Counted from the stretch's first letter, positions 44,537-53,419 are shown. The stretch is 64,000 nt of DNA from Paracoccaceae bacterium (GCA_014872875.1 WKFI01000005.1:620001-684000); one strand, 5' to 3'. Program-made: numbers and translations. The notes: generated from the letters alone by a model not told the origin.

Positions 44537-45124
44537 ATGCGCACAGCACAGGTCAGCCGTCAGACAGCCGAGACGGAGATCACTGTCGAGATCAATCTCG
44601 ACGGGACCGGATCCTATGACAATCAAACCGGTGTCGGCTTCTTCGATCATATGCTGGACCAACTGTCGCGCCATTCTCTGATCGACATGACCATCCGCGC
44701 CAAAGGCGATTATCACATCGACGACCACCATACGGTTGAAGATACCGGGATCGCCCTGGGCCAGGCGCTGACACACGCGCTGGGAGACAAGAAAGGCATC
44801 CGTCGCTATGGCGCCTGTCACCTGCCCATGGATGATGCTCAGGTACGCTGCGCCTTGGACCTGTCGGGCCGCCCTTATCTGGTCTGGAACATGGACATTC
44901 CGACCCAGAAGATCGGCACCTTCGACACCGAACTGGTGCGTGAATTCTTTACCGCGCTCAGCACCCATGGCGGCATCACGCTGCATGTGGACCAACTGCA
45001 CGGTTTCAACAGCCACCATATTGTCGAGGCCGGGTTCAAGGCTGTCGCCCGCGCCCTGCGCGAAGCGGTTGAAACCGACCCGCGCAAGGCCGATGCCATT
45101 CCCTCCACCAAAGGAGCGCTGTAA
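44537..45124 (+). CDS. hisB: Imidazoleglycerol-phosphate dehydratase HisB
   Basis: 195 aa, monofunctional. Histidine pathway step 6. Manganese-binding histidine motifs: [69 protein letters not shown]. The start [16 protein letters not shown] at 44537 follows a GGGAG ribosome-binding sequence; a longer frame to 44438 is rejected. hisH follows after 106 bp. Confidence 0.97.
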   Translation: MRTAQVSRQTAETEITVEINLDGTGSYDNQTGVGFFDHMLDQLSRHSLIDMTIRAKGDYHIDDHHTVEDTGIALGQALTHALGDKKGIRRYGACHLPMDDAQVRCALDLSGRPYLVWNMDIPTQKIGTFDTELVREFFTALSTHGGITLHVDQLHGFNSHHIVEAGFKAVARALREAVETDPRKADAIPSTKGAL

Positions 45125-45230
45125 GCCTCGTTCCTTCTTCTGGCCAAAAGTGGCTCGGCGAGGGCCATTGGACAGGGTCCACGCCCCATCCGACCTATTT
45201 GCACACGACCCGCTACAAGGACCACCGCCC

Positions 45231-45869
45231 ATGCTCACCGCCATCATCGACTACGAAAGCGGCAACCTGCATTCGGCCGAAAAGGCCTTTCAACGCATGG
45301 CCCGGGAGCTGGACGCGGGTGAAGTCGTTGTCACTTCGGACGCCGAGGTCGTTGCCAGAGCCGACCGGCTGGTTCTGCCCGGCGACGGCGCTTTTCCCGC
45401 CTGCGCGACCGAACTGCGCGGCCACAAGGGCATTTATGACGCCATGGTTGAAGCGGTCGAGCAGAAAGGCCGTCCCTTTCTGGGGATCTGCGTCGGCATG
45501 CAACTGATGGCCACCACCGGGCATGAATATTCCGAAACCTCTGGCCTTGGCTGGGTTGCCGGAGACGTGGTGCGGATCACGCCAGATAATCCTGCCCTCA
45601 AGGTCCCGCATATGGGCTGGAACGACCTGGTGGTCGACGTGGACCACCCTGTGTTCGAAGGAGTCGGGTCAGGCGATCACACTTACTTTGTGCATTCCTA
45701 CCATTTCCGTGTCGCCAACCCGGCTGAACGGCTGGCACATGTCGATTATGGCGGCGACGTTACGGCCGTAATCGGTCGAGATACGATGTTGGGCATGCAG
45801 TTCCATCCGGAAAAAAGCCAGGATATCGGCCTGAGATTGATCGGCAACTTCCTGACCTGGGCGCCTTGA
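45231..45869 (+). CDS. hisH: Imidazole glycerol phosphate synthase glutaminase subunit HisH
   Basis: 212 aa, from MLTAIIDYESGNLHSAEKAF. Class I glutamine amidotransferase: PGDGAFPACATEL, nucleophile cysteine in FLGICVGMQLMATTG, and the His/Glu pair in MQFHPEKSQDIGLRLIGNFL. Supplies ammonia to HisF (encoded at 49052). Its TGA overlaps the TTG start of the next gene, suggesting coupling. Confidence 0.97.
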   Translation: MLTAIIDYESGNLHSAEKAFQRMARELDAGEVVVTSDAEVVARADRLVLPGDGAFPACATELRGHKGIYDAMVEAVEQKGRPFLGICVGMQLMATTGHEYSETSGLGWVAGDVVRITPDNPALKVPHMGWNDLVVDVDHPVFEGVGSGDHTYFVHSYHFRVANPAERLAHVDYGGDVTAVIGRDTMLGMQFHPEKSQDIGLRLIGNFLTWAP

Positions 45870-46426
45870 CCGATCTTGTTACCCAGGCAGCTTGCGTCAT
45901 CACCGGCCTGCCCGGCAGTGGAAAAAGCACTGTGGCATGCGGGCTTGCAACGGCCCTGAACTGGCCCTTATTCGACAAAGATGACTTCCTTGAGAAACTC
46001 TATAAAGATTGCATGCCAGCCAATCTGGACGAACGCCGTCAATTGAGCAGGAAAAGCGACGCGCAGTTTCGCGACGCCGCCGTGAAAGAACAAAAGGCAA
46101 TCCTCGTCTCACACTGGGCCTCCCCCCAAGGACCTGTCGGGACGGGGACCTGCACGAGCTGGATTGCTCCTCACTTCAGGAATGTGGTGGAAATCCATTG
46201 TGCCTGTTCGCCGCAAACAGCCACGGACCGGTTCCACAACCGCACGCGGCATCCGGGACATCTGGACAGATCGCGAAGCTATGAAGATATCGCCGAACAG
46301 ATGCAGGCACTTGCCCAAGGATATCCTTTGCGTCACTGGCCAACAATTGAAATACGAACGGAAACCCGATCCGATTTGACAGCTCTGGCCCAACAGGTTC
46401 TCGATAAATTGTCAGAAACCAGGTAG
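45866..46426 (+). CDS. P-loop AAA-type kinase, unknown substrate
   Basis: 186 aa. Starts with TTG inside the hisH stop (TTGA). Walker A GLPGSGKST at about 14-22, then LFDKDDFLEKLYKD, a pattern like those of gluconate kinase, shikimate kinase and chloramphenicol/aminoglycoside phosphotransferase-like small-molecule kinases, and a lid region RTRHPGHLDRSRSYEDIAEQ. The overlap with hisH places it in the his transcript, but no histidine-pathway kinase step exists, so its presence there is unexplained. Confidence 0.7.
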   Translation: MTDLVTQAACVITGLPGSGKSTVACGLATALNWPLFDKDDFLEKLYKDCMPANLDERRQLSRKSDAQFRDAAVKEQKAILVSHWASPQGPVGTGTCTSWIAPHFRNVVEIHCACSPQTATDRFHNRTRHPGHLDRSRSYEDIAEQMQALAQGYPLRHWPTIEIRTETRSDLTALAQQVLDKLSETR

Positions 46427-46447
46427 CCGGACCTGAACGATCCTTGC

Positions 46448-46846
46448 TCAGTTCACCCGCTTCCAGGTCTGTCCCCTGCAGATCAGCCCACCGGCCACAC
46501 ACCCCTTCACGGTCAGAGCATTGCCGGAGAGCGACATTTTCGAATTATAGGTTTTGTCGGAATCCGCAGCCCAGATCTTACCGCCCGAATAGTCTCCGCC
46601 GCCGTCGGACTTCATGTCCCAGATCATCCGCTTGCCGGTATGCTCGTAGTCGGGTGACTCAGCACCGGTTTCATCAAAGGCCGTCTTGATTGTCCCGCAA
46701 AGGGCCGAGCCGCAAGGCGCGATGCTGACATGCAGATATCCACCGGTATCTCCCGGCTCGGTCTTCCACGTCCCAGCTGCCGGATCAGCCATTGCCAGAC
46801 CAGCGCTGCCCAGAAAAAAGCCGGCGGCCAACATCAGGTTCTTCAT
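46448..46846 (-). CDS. Secreted DUF2147 protein
   Basis: 132 aa from MKNLMLAAGFFLGSAGLAMA, a signal peptide. The mature part fits DUF2147: DPAAGTWKTEPGDTGGYLHVSIAPCGSALCGTIKTAF, IWDMKSDGGGDYSGGKIWAADSDKTYNSKMSLSGNALTVKGCVAGGLICRGQTWKRV, with paired cysteines. A periplasmic small beta-barrel of unknown function. It is on the opposite strand in the middle of the his genes. Confidence 0.88.
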   Translation of the reverse strand: MKNLMLAAGFFLGSAGLAMADPAAGTWKTEPGDTGGYLHVSIAPCGSALCGTIKTAFDETGAESPDYEHTGKRMIWDMKSDGGGDYSGGKIWAADSDKTYNSKMSLSGNALTVKGCVAGGLICRGQTWKRVN

Positions 46847-46980
46847 AACGCACACTCCCTTGTTTGGGGTCATTCTGCCGAAGCGCGCTGCAATCTGGCA
46901 AGGCTGACTTGGGGTCGCGTTGCAAATCGGCGTTGCCCGTGCAAAACAGCGCACAACGACCAGCAAAAGGATGCCGAAGC

Positions 46981-47703
46981 ATGATCCTATACCCCGCCAT
47001 CGACCTCAAGGACGGACAGGCCGTGCGGCTGCTGCACGGGGATATGGACAAGACCACCGTGTTCAACGACAACCCCGCCGCCCAGGCGTTGGAGTTTGTT
47101 GCGGCGGGCTGCGAATGGCTTCACCTGGTCGATCTGAACGGCGCCTTTGCAGGTGAGCCGGTGAACGCTGCCCCGGTCGAGGAAATACTGAAGCAGACCA
47201 AGGTTCCTGCCCAGCTGGGCGGCGGCATCCGCGACATGAAAACCATCGAGGCCTGGATCGAAAAGGGCCTCGCCCGGGTGATCCTGGGCACTGTCGCAGT
47301 GGAAAACCCCGATCTGGTGCGCGAAGCCGCGCGGGAGTTCCCAGGCAAGGTCGCCGTGGGCATCGACGCGCGCAACGGCAAGGTCGCCACCAAGGGTTGG
47401 GCTGAAGAAACCGACGTAATGGTCACCGATCTCGCAAAATCCTTCGAGGATGCCGGCGTCGCCGCTATCATCTATACCGACATCATGCGCGATGGCGCCA
47501 TGAAGGGCCCGAATGTAGAAGCGACGGCCGAACTGGCCCATGCTGTCTCGATCCCGGTGATCGCCTCGGGCGGCGTGTCGTCCTTGGATGACCTGCGGAA
47601 CCTGAAGTCTTGCGGAGCGCCCTTGAACGGCGCCATTTCTGGTCGTGCGCTCTATGACGGGGCGATCGATCTGAAGGAAGCACTGGACGTTCTCAAAAGC
47701 TGA
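46981..47703 (+). CDS. hisA: Phosphoribosylformimino-AICAR-phosphate isomerase HisA
   Basis: 240 aa from [20 protein letters not shown] at 46981; an upstream frame extension is not supported. TIM barrel: [11 protein letters not shown] at the first strand, [48 protein letters not shown], and [14 protein letters not shown] at the phosphate site. Step 4 of histidine synthesis. Confidence 0.97.
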   Translation: MILYPAIDLKDGQAVRLLHGDMDKTTVFNDNPAAQALEFVAAGCEWLHLVDLNGAFAGEPVNAAPVEEILKQTKVPAQLGGGIRDMKTIEAWIEKGLARVILGTVAVENPDLVREAAREFPGKVAVGIDARNGKVATKGWAEETDVMVTDLAKSFEDAGVAAIIYTDIMRDGAMKGPNVEATAELAHAVSIPVIASGGVSSLDDLRNLKSCGAPLNGAISGRALYDGAIDLKEALDVLKS

Positions 47704-47904
47704 TCGGTACGACCAAGCACGTTGCACGAATTCGCCAACGCACCTAACGCTTCCCTTAAACATGGGTTTCAAAGCGTTGGGTGACGCGTGATCTTCTGAG
47801 TTTTCACCAGACACCAAGAAACGGACCCGAGACACTCTGTCTCTGGCGATGCACCGCGTTCGAGACCATGTTCCTGTCAGGTTACGACATACAGGACTCG
47901 CGCC

Positions 47905-48375
47905 ATGAACAGACCGCAGAAGCTCCCGTTGCCCAAAGCCTCAGCGCTTTGGCGGATGGTACGCGAAGAGGATTTCATAGACGGGTATGCAGTGGAAAGT
48001 CATCTGTCCCCGCGCGAAGCCATGAAAGTCGGTCTTTCGATGCCGGGATGGGCCAAAGCTCTTCTGCGCTTGCGCAACCTGATCGTGGCTCCATTCGGTC
48101 TGAAAACCGATACCTCAGACACGGCCGACAACGCGCTGTTTCCGGTCTCACACGAAGACAATGACGAAATCATCGTGGGTGTAGACGACCAGCACCTGAA
48201 TTTCCGCATCGCCATTCGACAACAGTCTGGACGTATTCACATGGCAACCTGGGTCCAACGCAACAACCTGTTGGGGCGCCTGTACCTTGCGGTCGTCATG
48301 CCGTTCCACATCCTGATCGTCCGCGACAGCATGCGCCGCATTGCGCGGGCAAGCTTAACCGGCCCTGCCGTATGA
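47905..48375 (+). CDS. DUF2867 domain protein
   Basis: 156 aa. The core DDQHLNFRIAIRQQSGRIHMATWVQRNNLLGRLYLAVVMPFHILIVRDSMRRIARA matches the DUF2867 pattern found in many proteobacteria, sometimes fused to NAD-binding epimerase domains. No signal peptide. Function unknown. Follows hisA by 201 bp, a gap in which I see no gene. Confidence 0.75.
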   Translation: MNRPQKLPLPKASALWRMVREEDFIDGYAVESHLSPREAMKVGLSMPGWAKALLRLRNLIVAPFGLKTDTSDTADNALFPVSHEDNDEIIVGVDDQHLNFRIAIRQQSGRIHMATWVQRNNLLGRLYLAVVMPFHILIVRDSMRRIARASLTGPAV

Positions 48376-48464
48376 ACCTTTCAGTCACCTTTTTGCCCAA
48401 ACAGGTATGTCTGGGCGGCGGCGTAAGGTCCTAATCTGCCAATAACCTGTTTCCGATCCGACCG

Positions 48465-48854
48465 TCATTCAACCGGGACAATGCTCCAGGTGTTCGGCAG
48501 TTTCCGCGCGCCTTGCCACGGTTGCAATTCGGTTTCACTGATCCGTTCCATACGCCAACAGCCGGACCTGTTGCTCCACTCCTCGCACCACAGACCCCGC
48601 CGCACCGACCATTGCGACGTATAGCTTCGACCGTTGAATTCTCCGGCTGCCGTACCGCTGCGGTCGCCTGATTGATAATGCTGAACCCAGCGGGTTTTCT
48701 GATCCTCGTTGGATATGCCGGTCAATGTCGCACCGGGAATGGTCGCCAACAGCTCTTCGGCGGATAGAAATTCCTGTGCGGCCGAAGAATTCGCCACCGT
48801 GGCGCAGCAGAAAACAAAAAGGCAAATGGAATTCGTCGATTTGAACTTGACCAT
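48465..48854 (-). CDS. Secreted protein, unknown
   Basis: 129 aa. Begins MVKFKSTNSICLFVFCCATVANSSAAQ, an N-terminal signal peptide. The mature part carries LATIPGATLTGISNEDQKTRWVQHY and GRSYTSQWSVRRGLWCEEWSNRSGCWRME, with a cysteine pair and many aromatic residues. Looks like a small periplasmic protein of beta type. I do not recognise it. Divergent from hisF across a 197-bp gap. Confidence 0.7.
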   Translation of the reverse strand: MVKFKSTNSICLFVFCCATVANSSAAQEFLSAEELLATIPGATLTGISNEDQKTRWVQHYQSGDRSGTAAGEFNGRSYTSQWSVRRGLWCEEWSNRSGCWRMERISETELQPWQGARKLPNTWSIVPVE

Positions 48855-49051
48855 GTGAACGCTCCTTCACGAACGGACGGGAGAGTGTCCGATTGGCGGC
48901 CAGTGTATAGCGCTGGCGCCGCTTCACCAAATCGCACCCGGACCCCAGCCATCCATGTTGCGCTTCACTGCCGGATTGCGTACCCACGACCTGGCCAAGA
49001 GTGCGACCGCCAGAAACGTACACCGGGCTCAACAGCAAAGGGCGCAAAGAC

Positions 49052-49813
49052 ATGCTCAAAACCCGTATCATTCCTTGCCTTGACGTGGCCGATGGCCGTG
49101 TTGTCAAAGGCGTGAATTTCGTGGGCCTGCGGGATGCGGGCGACCCGGTGGAAAGCGCCAAGGCCTATGACGCGGCCGGCGCGGACGAAATCTGTTTTCT
49201 CGATATCCACGCCACCCATGAAAACCGGGGCACCATGTTCGACGTGGTGCAACGCACGGCGGAACAGTGTTTTGTGCCCCTGACCGTCGGTGGCGGTGTC
49301 CGGACCAAGGAAGACGTGCGCGCCCTGCTTCTTGCAGGGGCCGACAAGGTCAGTTTCAATTCAGCCGCCGTGGCCAATCCTGATGTGATTGCAGAAGCCG
49401 CCGACCAGTTCGGTAGCCAATGCATTGTCTGCGCCATCGACGCCAAGACCGTTTCACCCGGAAAGTGGGAGATCTTCACCCATGGCGGCCGCAAACCCAC
49501 CGGTATCGACGCCGTTGAATTTGCCAAACTGGTGGTCTCCAAAGGCGCTGGTGAAATCCTGCTGACCTCGATGGATCGCGACGGCACAAAATCCGGCTTT
49601 AACCTGCCCCTGACGCGCGCCATCAGTGATGCAGTGGATGTACCGGTAATCGCCAGCGGCGGCGTTGGCACTCTGGATCATCTGGTCGAAGGTGTCACCA
49701 ATGGGGGCGCCAGCGCGGTGTTGGCGGCATCGATTTTCCATTTCGGAGAATACAGTATTCGGGAGGCCAAAGAACACATGGCCGCCGCTGGGATCCCGAT
49801 GCGGTTGGATTGA
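49052..49813 (+). CDS. hisF: Imidazole glycerol phosphate synthase cyclase subunit HisF
   Basis: 253 aa from [26 protein letters not shown] barrel with catalytic aspartates in IPCLDV and [46 protein letters not shown], and [14 protein letters not shown] are typical. Partner of HisH. Followed 11 bp later by hisE. Confidence 0.97.
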   Translation: MLKTRIIPCLDVADGRVVKGVNFVGLRDAGDPVESAKAYDAAGADEICFLDIHATHENRGTMFDVVQRTAEQCFVPLTVGGGVRTKEDVRALLLAGADKVSFNSAAVANPDVIAEAADQFGSQCIVCAIDAKTVSPGKWEIFTHGGRKPTGIDAVEFAKLVVSKGAGEILLTSMDRDGTKSGFNLPLTRAISDAVDVPVIASGGVGTLDHLVEGVTNGGASAVLAASIFHFGEYSIREAKEHMAAAGIPMRLD

Positions 49814-49824
49814 GGAGCTTGGGA

Positions 49825-50142
49825 ATGTCTGTTTTGCACGAGCTGGAAACCACAATCCTCTCTCGCAAGGGTGCCGACCCTGCCAGCAGTTGGACTGCCA
49901 AACTGCTGGCCAAAGGCCCGGAAAAATGCGCCGAGAAATTCGGCGAGGAAGCGATCGAGGCAATCATTTCTGCAGCAAAGGACGACCGTGAAAACCTGAC
50001 CTACGAGGCCGCGGACGTTCTGTATCACCTGCTGGTCATGCTGGCGGCACGGGGCATTGCCCTGGACGACGTGCTGGACGAACTTGCCCGCCGGCAGGGG
50101 CTGAGTGGAATTACTGAAAAGGCCGCCCGCGGCAGTGATTGA
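49825..50142 (+). CDS. hisE: Phosphoribosyl-ATP pyrophosphatase HisE
   Basis: 105 aa from MSVLHELETTILSRKG. All-alpha NTP pyrophosphatase: SSWTAKLLAKGPEKCAEKFGEEAIEAIISAAKDDRENLTYEAADVLYHLLVMLAARGI with the ExxE and ExxD metal-binding pairs. Second step of histidine synthesis, monofunctional (not fused to HisI). Confidence 0.96.
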   Translation: MSVLHELETTILSRKGADPASSWTAKLLAKGPEKCAEKFGEEAIEAIISAAKDDRENLTYEAADVLYHLLVMLAARGIALDDVLDELARRQGLSGITEKAARGSD

Positions 50143-50219
50143 ACGCGCTCACACTTGCCGCTAACCTGCCCCGAAAGACTGTTCAGCCAGACGGCGGTCC
50201 AAGGGTTCGAGGTGGTTTC

Positions 50220-50798
50220 ATGGCAAGAGTAATGGCGCAGATCCTGGCGCTGGTGTCCCTGATGGCGATGGGCGCCTGCGCGACACCACCAAGTACCGGC
50301 AGCCCAAATCAGGTGCGGGAACTGGCCACGCACCTGCGTGCGCTCGATCCGAACGTGGACCCCGAAGAGGCACTGCGCGCCGCGCAGATCTCGTATGAGT
50401 ATCCCACTGTCCTGGCCAGACAATACCAGATCTCCGACCCGCCTCTGGTGCACAATGCCAAGGTCAACAGCGGCTTGCGTCCGCGCGGCATCTGCGTGCA
50501 TTGGGCCGAAGATATGGAAGCGCGCCTGAAACAGGAGAACTTCCGGACCCTGCAAGTCCATCGCGCGATTGCCGATCCGGTGAACCAGCTGCGCATCGAC
50601 CACAGCACAGCCGTTCTAAGCGCCCGTGGCCAGACCATGAAGGACGGCGTGGTCCTGGATCCCTGGCGAACAGGCGGCACGCTGCATTGGGCCCCTGTGC
50701 GTGAAGATACCCGCTACAACTGGGAACCCCGGCTGGATGTCTTGCGCAATAAAAAGATCGAGCAGGATCGCCAACGCCGAAGCCTGACTACCGGGTGA
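50220..50798 (+). CDS. Putative lipoprotein, unknown
   Basis: 192 aa from MARVMAQILALVSLMAMGAC, a lipoprotein signal peptide with lipobox MGAC. The in-frame TTG at 50139 would bury it and is rejected. The mature part has no motif I know; it contains ALRAAQISYEYPTVLARQYQISDPPLVHNAKVNSGLRPRGICVHWAEDMEARL and ends in a basic helix (NKKIEQDRQRRSL). Follows hisE by 77 bp. The GxCVHWA segment with a conserved-looking cysteine might be functional, but this is only an impression. Confidence 0.75.
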   Translation: MARVMAQILALVSLMAMGACATPPSTGSPNQVRELATHLRALDPNVDPEEALRAAQISYEYPTVLARQYQISDPPLVHNAKVNSGLRPRGICVHWAEDMEARLKQENFRTLQVHRAIADPVNQLRIDHSTAVLSARGQTMKDGVVLDPWRTGGTLHWAPVREDTRYNWEPRLDVLRNKKIEQDRQRRSLTTG

Positions 50799-50809
50799 TC
50801 TCCGCGAAC

Positions 50810-50856
50810 CCGTTTTCCGTCACGGAAAACGGTCCGGAATTCGTGACGAATTCCGG
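50810..50856. repeat. Twin perfect palindromes between convergent genes
   Basis: CCGTTTTCCG-TCA-CGGAAAACGG (50810-50832) is followed 1 bp later by CCGGAATTCG-TGA-CGAATTCCGG (50834-50856). Both have 10-bp stems with 3-nt loops (TCA and TGA, complementary to each other). No T-run follows, so simple intrinsic termination is not obvious. Confidence 0.75.
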
Positions 50857-50886
50857 CGCCCTACCGCACGGACCGGGTACGACCGC

Positions 50887-51357
50887 TCAGAGTTTCGACG
50901 AAATGATCCCCGTTGCGAACCCACCCATCCGCAACTCGCCGAACAAGCGTTGATATTCGATCTTCGGACAGCGATTTTGCACCACGTTCACACCCTGCTC
51001 CTCCGCCTTGGCTGCGGCCTCGGAATGTTCAACTCCGATCTGCATCCAGACCGTTTTCAAGCTGGGAAATGCCCCCAAGGCCTCCTCAACGATTGGAGGC
51101 ACGGCTTCGGAGCGTCTAAAGATATCCACCATGTCCACAGGTTCCGAGATCTCCGACAGAGAGGCCCGCACTGTCTGACCAAACAACTGCTTACCTGCGT
51201 GACCCGGATTGACCGGAATGACAGTGTATCCCTTCAAATTCAGATACCGCGCCACGTAATAGCTGGGCCGCACGGGATTCATCGATACACCGACAACGGC
51301 AATAACCTTGGTCTGTTCAAGGATCCCTTTCAGAAACTCGTCAGAATAGTCCGGCAT
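50887..51357 (-). CDS. CoA-binding domain protein (YccU family)
   Basis: 156 aa from MPDYSDEFLKGILEQTKVIAVVG. Rossmann CoA-binding fold: VIAVVGVSMNPVRPSYYVARYLNLKGYTVIPVNPGHAGKQLFGQTVRASLSEISEPVDMVDIFRRSEAVPPIVEEAL, then KTVWMQIGVEHSEAAAKAEEQGVNVVQNRCPKIEYQRL. The YccU group binds CoA and is of unknown physiological role. The frame upstream of 51357 covers a structured non-coding stretch and is rejected. Confidence 0.9.
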   Translation of the reverse strand: MPDYSDEFLKGILEQTKVIAVVGVSMNPVRPSYYVARYLNLKGYTVIPVNPGHAGKQLFGQTVRASLSEISEPVDMVDIFRRSEAVPPIVEEALGAFPSLKTVWMQIGVEHSEAAAKAEEQGVNVVQNRCPKIEYQRLFGELRMGGFATGIISSKL

Positions 51358-51449
51358 TTGTGCTCCCCTGCTTGCCAAACGCTTCCCACAGTCAGCGTAC
51401 AGTTTCAAAAGAAATCCCGACAAAAGACGGATAATCAAGCCACGTAAAG

Positions 51450-51563
51450 AAAAAAGCGCCCGGTGCTTGGGTGACCGGGCGCAAGGTGTGGAACGAGGGA
51501 CAGTGAAAAAGACCTCCCGGGTGTTCCTCTCCGAGGGTCTATTCAAACTTGGGGGCACCGGGC
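51450..51563 (-). ncRNA. Candidate structured RNA, about 115 nt, with intrinsic terminator
   Basis: The minus strand of this gene-free stretch (51358-51695) ends in a GC-rich 9-bp hairpin (51456-51464 with 51474-51482) and six T's. The start of the element (GCCCGGTGC, 51555-51563) can instead pair over 9-10 bp with the 3' part (51457-51466), giving a rod with closed ends, and an inner hairpin sits at 51511-51539. A TAAATTA-like -10 element lies just upstream (51566-51572). A long closed rod recalls 6S RNA, but it is short for that family. It could also be the 3' UTR of the YHS gene. Confidence 0.4.
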
Positions 51564-51695
51564 GATAATTTAAACCCCACTCTCCAAGTTGTGAGCACCA
51601 ATTCGCTGTCGCCTGCGCCGTGCAGGTGATAAAACACCGGATCGTTATCCGCTTTGCGGACGCAGTCTCAGTGGGGCGACGGAGTTTGCAAGATG

Positions 51696-52148
51696 TTACT
51701 CGTCGAGCACCGCGGGCCAGTTTCCGCGTCCACGCTCGATATGTTCAACGTGCTCATCCACCCACATATCGTGGATGTCAGGGCTGAACGTGAGATACAG
51801 CTGACCATCCACGATCTCCCATGACAGTGGATCGCTTTTCATCAGGTAGCCATTCGACACAGCATAGGAGCAATAGCCGCCAAATTGCGGCGCATAGGCG
51901 CGCGGATTGGATTCAAAGCTTTCGCGATTGCGGTCGGAGACAAACAACCAGGTCACGCCTTTCCACATCACTGCAAAATCGGGATTGCCACGCTGCGGGT
52001 CCCCATGCGTGAAATACGTCACCGTGTCATACCCATTTATCGCAAAGCCAGCGTTCTCGCTGTAGACATGCGTTTCTGCATGGCCCTTTGCAACAGGGAG
52101 GGCAAGCGCAGTCAGGGCGGCAAGAAATACAGATTTGAGTGTCATCAA
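51696..52148 (-). CDS. Secreted YHS-domain protein
   Basis: 150 aa: signal peptide MMTLKSVFLAALTALALPVAKGHA, then a YHS-type domain (VYSENAGFAINGYDTVTYFTHGDPQRGNPDFAVMWKGVTWLFVSDRNRESFESNPRAYAPQFGGYCSYAVSNGYLMKSDPLSWEIVDGQLYLTFS). Exported YHS proteins in proteobacteria often sit with metal or copper handling, but the histidines are few here and no metal claim is made. The second Met (52145) is an equally good start. Confidence 0.88.
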   Translation of the reverse strand: MMTLKSVFLAALTALALPVAKGHAETHVYSENAGFAINGYDTVTYFTHGDPQRGNPDFAVMWKGVTWLFVSDRNRESFESNPRAYAPQFGGYCSYAVSNGYLMKSDPLSWEIVDGQLYLTFSPDIHDMWVDEHVEHIERGRGNWPAVLDE

Positions 52149-52293
52149 CGTTGCATGAGTGGCTTCTGGCAGTTCCCTGAAAATGCCGTCTCTGCGCCTG
52201 CAAGGAAAGGCCGCTTACAGGTTTGTGAACGAAATTGCGTGTCTCCTGCGCCACACTGGGAGGCTTTCCGACCCAACTGCCCTGCCAGTCGGC

Positions 52294-52617
52294 TCAATCA
52301 AAGATGTCCTCGATAACGTCGAAGGCTTCTTCCAGCACATGCGCGAACAGGCCCTTGCGCTTGGATTTCTTCTTTTTCTTCTTCTTGGGCTTGTACGTGG
52401 CGGTGTAGTTGGGGGCCATATGGGCACCCGGCCTGGACGATTTGTCCTTCTTGCCTGTCTTCTCTTTGGCAGAATACTTCAGCGATTTCTGCGCGGACAA
52501 GGGCGCCCCGCATGCACTGCAGGCCAAGGTCGACGCTCCCCCAGGACGGGCCACGGGCGTCAACACTGTTCGGGTGCCGCAGTAGCAGCAGGTCAGGATC
52601 TTGTCGGAATACGGAAT
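52294..52617 (-). CDS. Zinc-ribbon protein with lysine-rich segment; probable ATT start
   Basis: 107 aa if translation starts at the ATT at 52617, five bases after a perfect AGGAGG. From there it reads IPYSDKILTCCYCGTRTV and has cysteines at 10, 13, 33 and 36 (CCYC and CSAC), a complete CxxC-N19-CxxC zinc ribbon. The nearest standard start (GTG at 52566) would delete the first CxxC and lacks a ribosome-binding site. The middle is low-complexity (KPKKKKKKKSKRKG), the C-terminus is an acidic amphipathic helix. Nothing more is known to me; nucleic-acid binding is plausible. Upstream in-frame stop at about 52655 limits any longer form. Confidence 0.7.
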   Translation of the reverse strand: MPYSDKILTCCYCGTRTVLTPVARPGGASTLACSACGAPLSAQKSLKYSAKEKTGKKDKSSRPGAHMAPNYTATYKPKKKKKKKSKRKGLFAHVLEEAFDVIEDIFD

Positions 52618-52642
52618 TGCGGCCTCCTGTCGGTCCCAGAGC

Positions 52643-53419
52643 CTATCGCTCTATCGAAGCATATAGGGCGATCGCCGCGGCGTTTGAGACGTTCAATGAT
52701 CCAAATCCACCGGCCGCGTCGATTTTAACCAGATGGTCGACCACCTGCTTGGTTTTCTCGCGCAGTCCTGGCCCCTCTGCCCCCATGACCAGCGCCACGG
52801 GCTGATCTTTACGGCCCTCCAGCGCTTGTTCGATGGTTTGATCGGCTTCTCCATCCAGTCCCAGCACCAGGTAGCCCATATTCTGCAACTCGGCGATCGT
52901 ATCTGCCAGGTTGCGCATCCGCAGATAAGGCTGCCGCTCCAACGCGCCGCTTGCAGTTTTTGCCAAGGCCCCTGTCTCCGGTGCCGAATGATGGCGCGTA
53001 CCGATGACCGCGCTGGCCCCCAGAACCTCGGCCGAGCGCAGGATCGCCCCGACATTATGCGGGTCGGTGACCCGGTCCAGCAGAATCACACGGGGTGCTT
53101 CGCGTCCGATACAGTTTTCGGCAAGTCCGCCCCAATTCAGCGGCTTCACTTCCAGCGCCGCCCCCTGATGGACCGAGCCGGGATCGATCGGCACACTGAA
53201 CTTGCGCGCATCCACAATCTCAGGCTCGATGCCGGCAGACGCAATCGCTTCGTCAAGCTTCGCTTTTGCGTTCAACGTCAGGACAAGACGCAGTTTTTCC
53301 CTGTTCGGGTTCATCAGGGCATCGCGTACGGCGTGCAAACCAAACAGCCAGACAGTTTCGGATCCGGCTGCTTTGCGCGCCTGTTCTTTTTCGACAACCC
53401 ATTTGGGTTTCTTGGCCAT
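52643..53419 (-). CDS. rlmB: 23S rRNA 2'-O-ribose methyltransferase, TrmH/RlmB type
   Basis: 258 aa from MAKKPKWVVEKEQARK at 53419, which has GGAGAGTGG in front; the TTG four codons upstream is less likely. Substrate-binding L30e-like domain (VWLFGLHAVRDALMNPNREKLRLVLT) followed by a SpoU trefoil-knot: VILLDRVTDPHNVGAILRSAEVLGASAVI, VALVMGAEGPGLREKTKQ, and GGFGSLNVSNAAAIALYA. RlmB methylates G2251 of 23S rRNA; another TrmH-type target cannot be ruled out. Convergent side: zinc-ribbon gene 25 bp downstream. Confidence 0.85.
   Translation of the reverse strand: MAKKPKWVVEKEQARKAAGSETVWLFGLHAVRDALMNPNREKLRLVLTLNAKAKLDEAIASAGIEPEIVDARKFSVPIDPGSVHQGAALEVKPLNWGGLAENCIGREAPRVILLDRVTDPHNVGAILRSAEVLGASAVIGTRHHSAPETGALAKTASGALERQPYLRMRNLADTIAELQNMGYLVLGLDGEADQTIEQALEGRKDQPVALVMGAEGPGLREKTKQVVDHLVKIDAAGGFGSLNVSNAAAIALYASIER

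Noticed and set aside
52326-52395. Poly-lysine run considered as a frameshift artefact
   Set aside because: The frame is open before and after it, with a zinc ribbon upstream and an acidic helix downstream; low-complexity linkers of this kind are common in such proteins.
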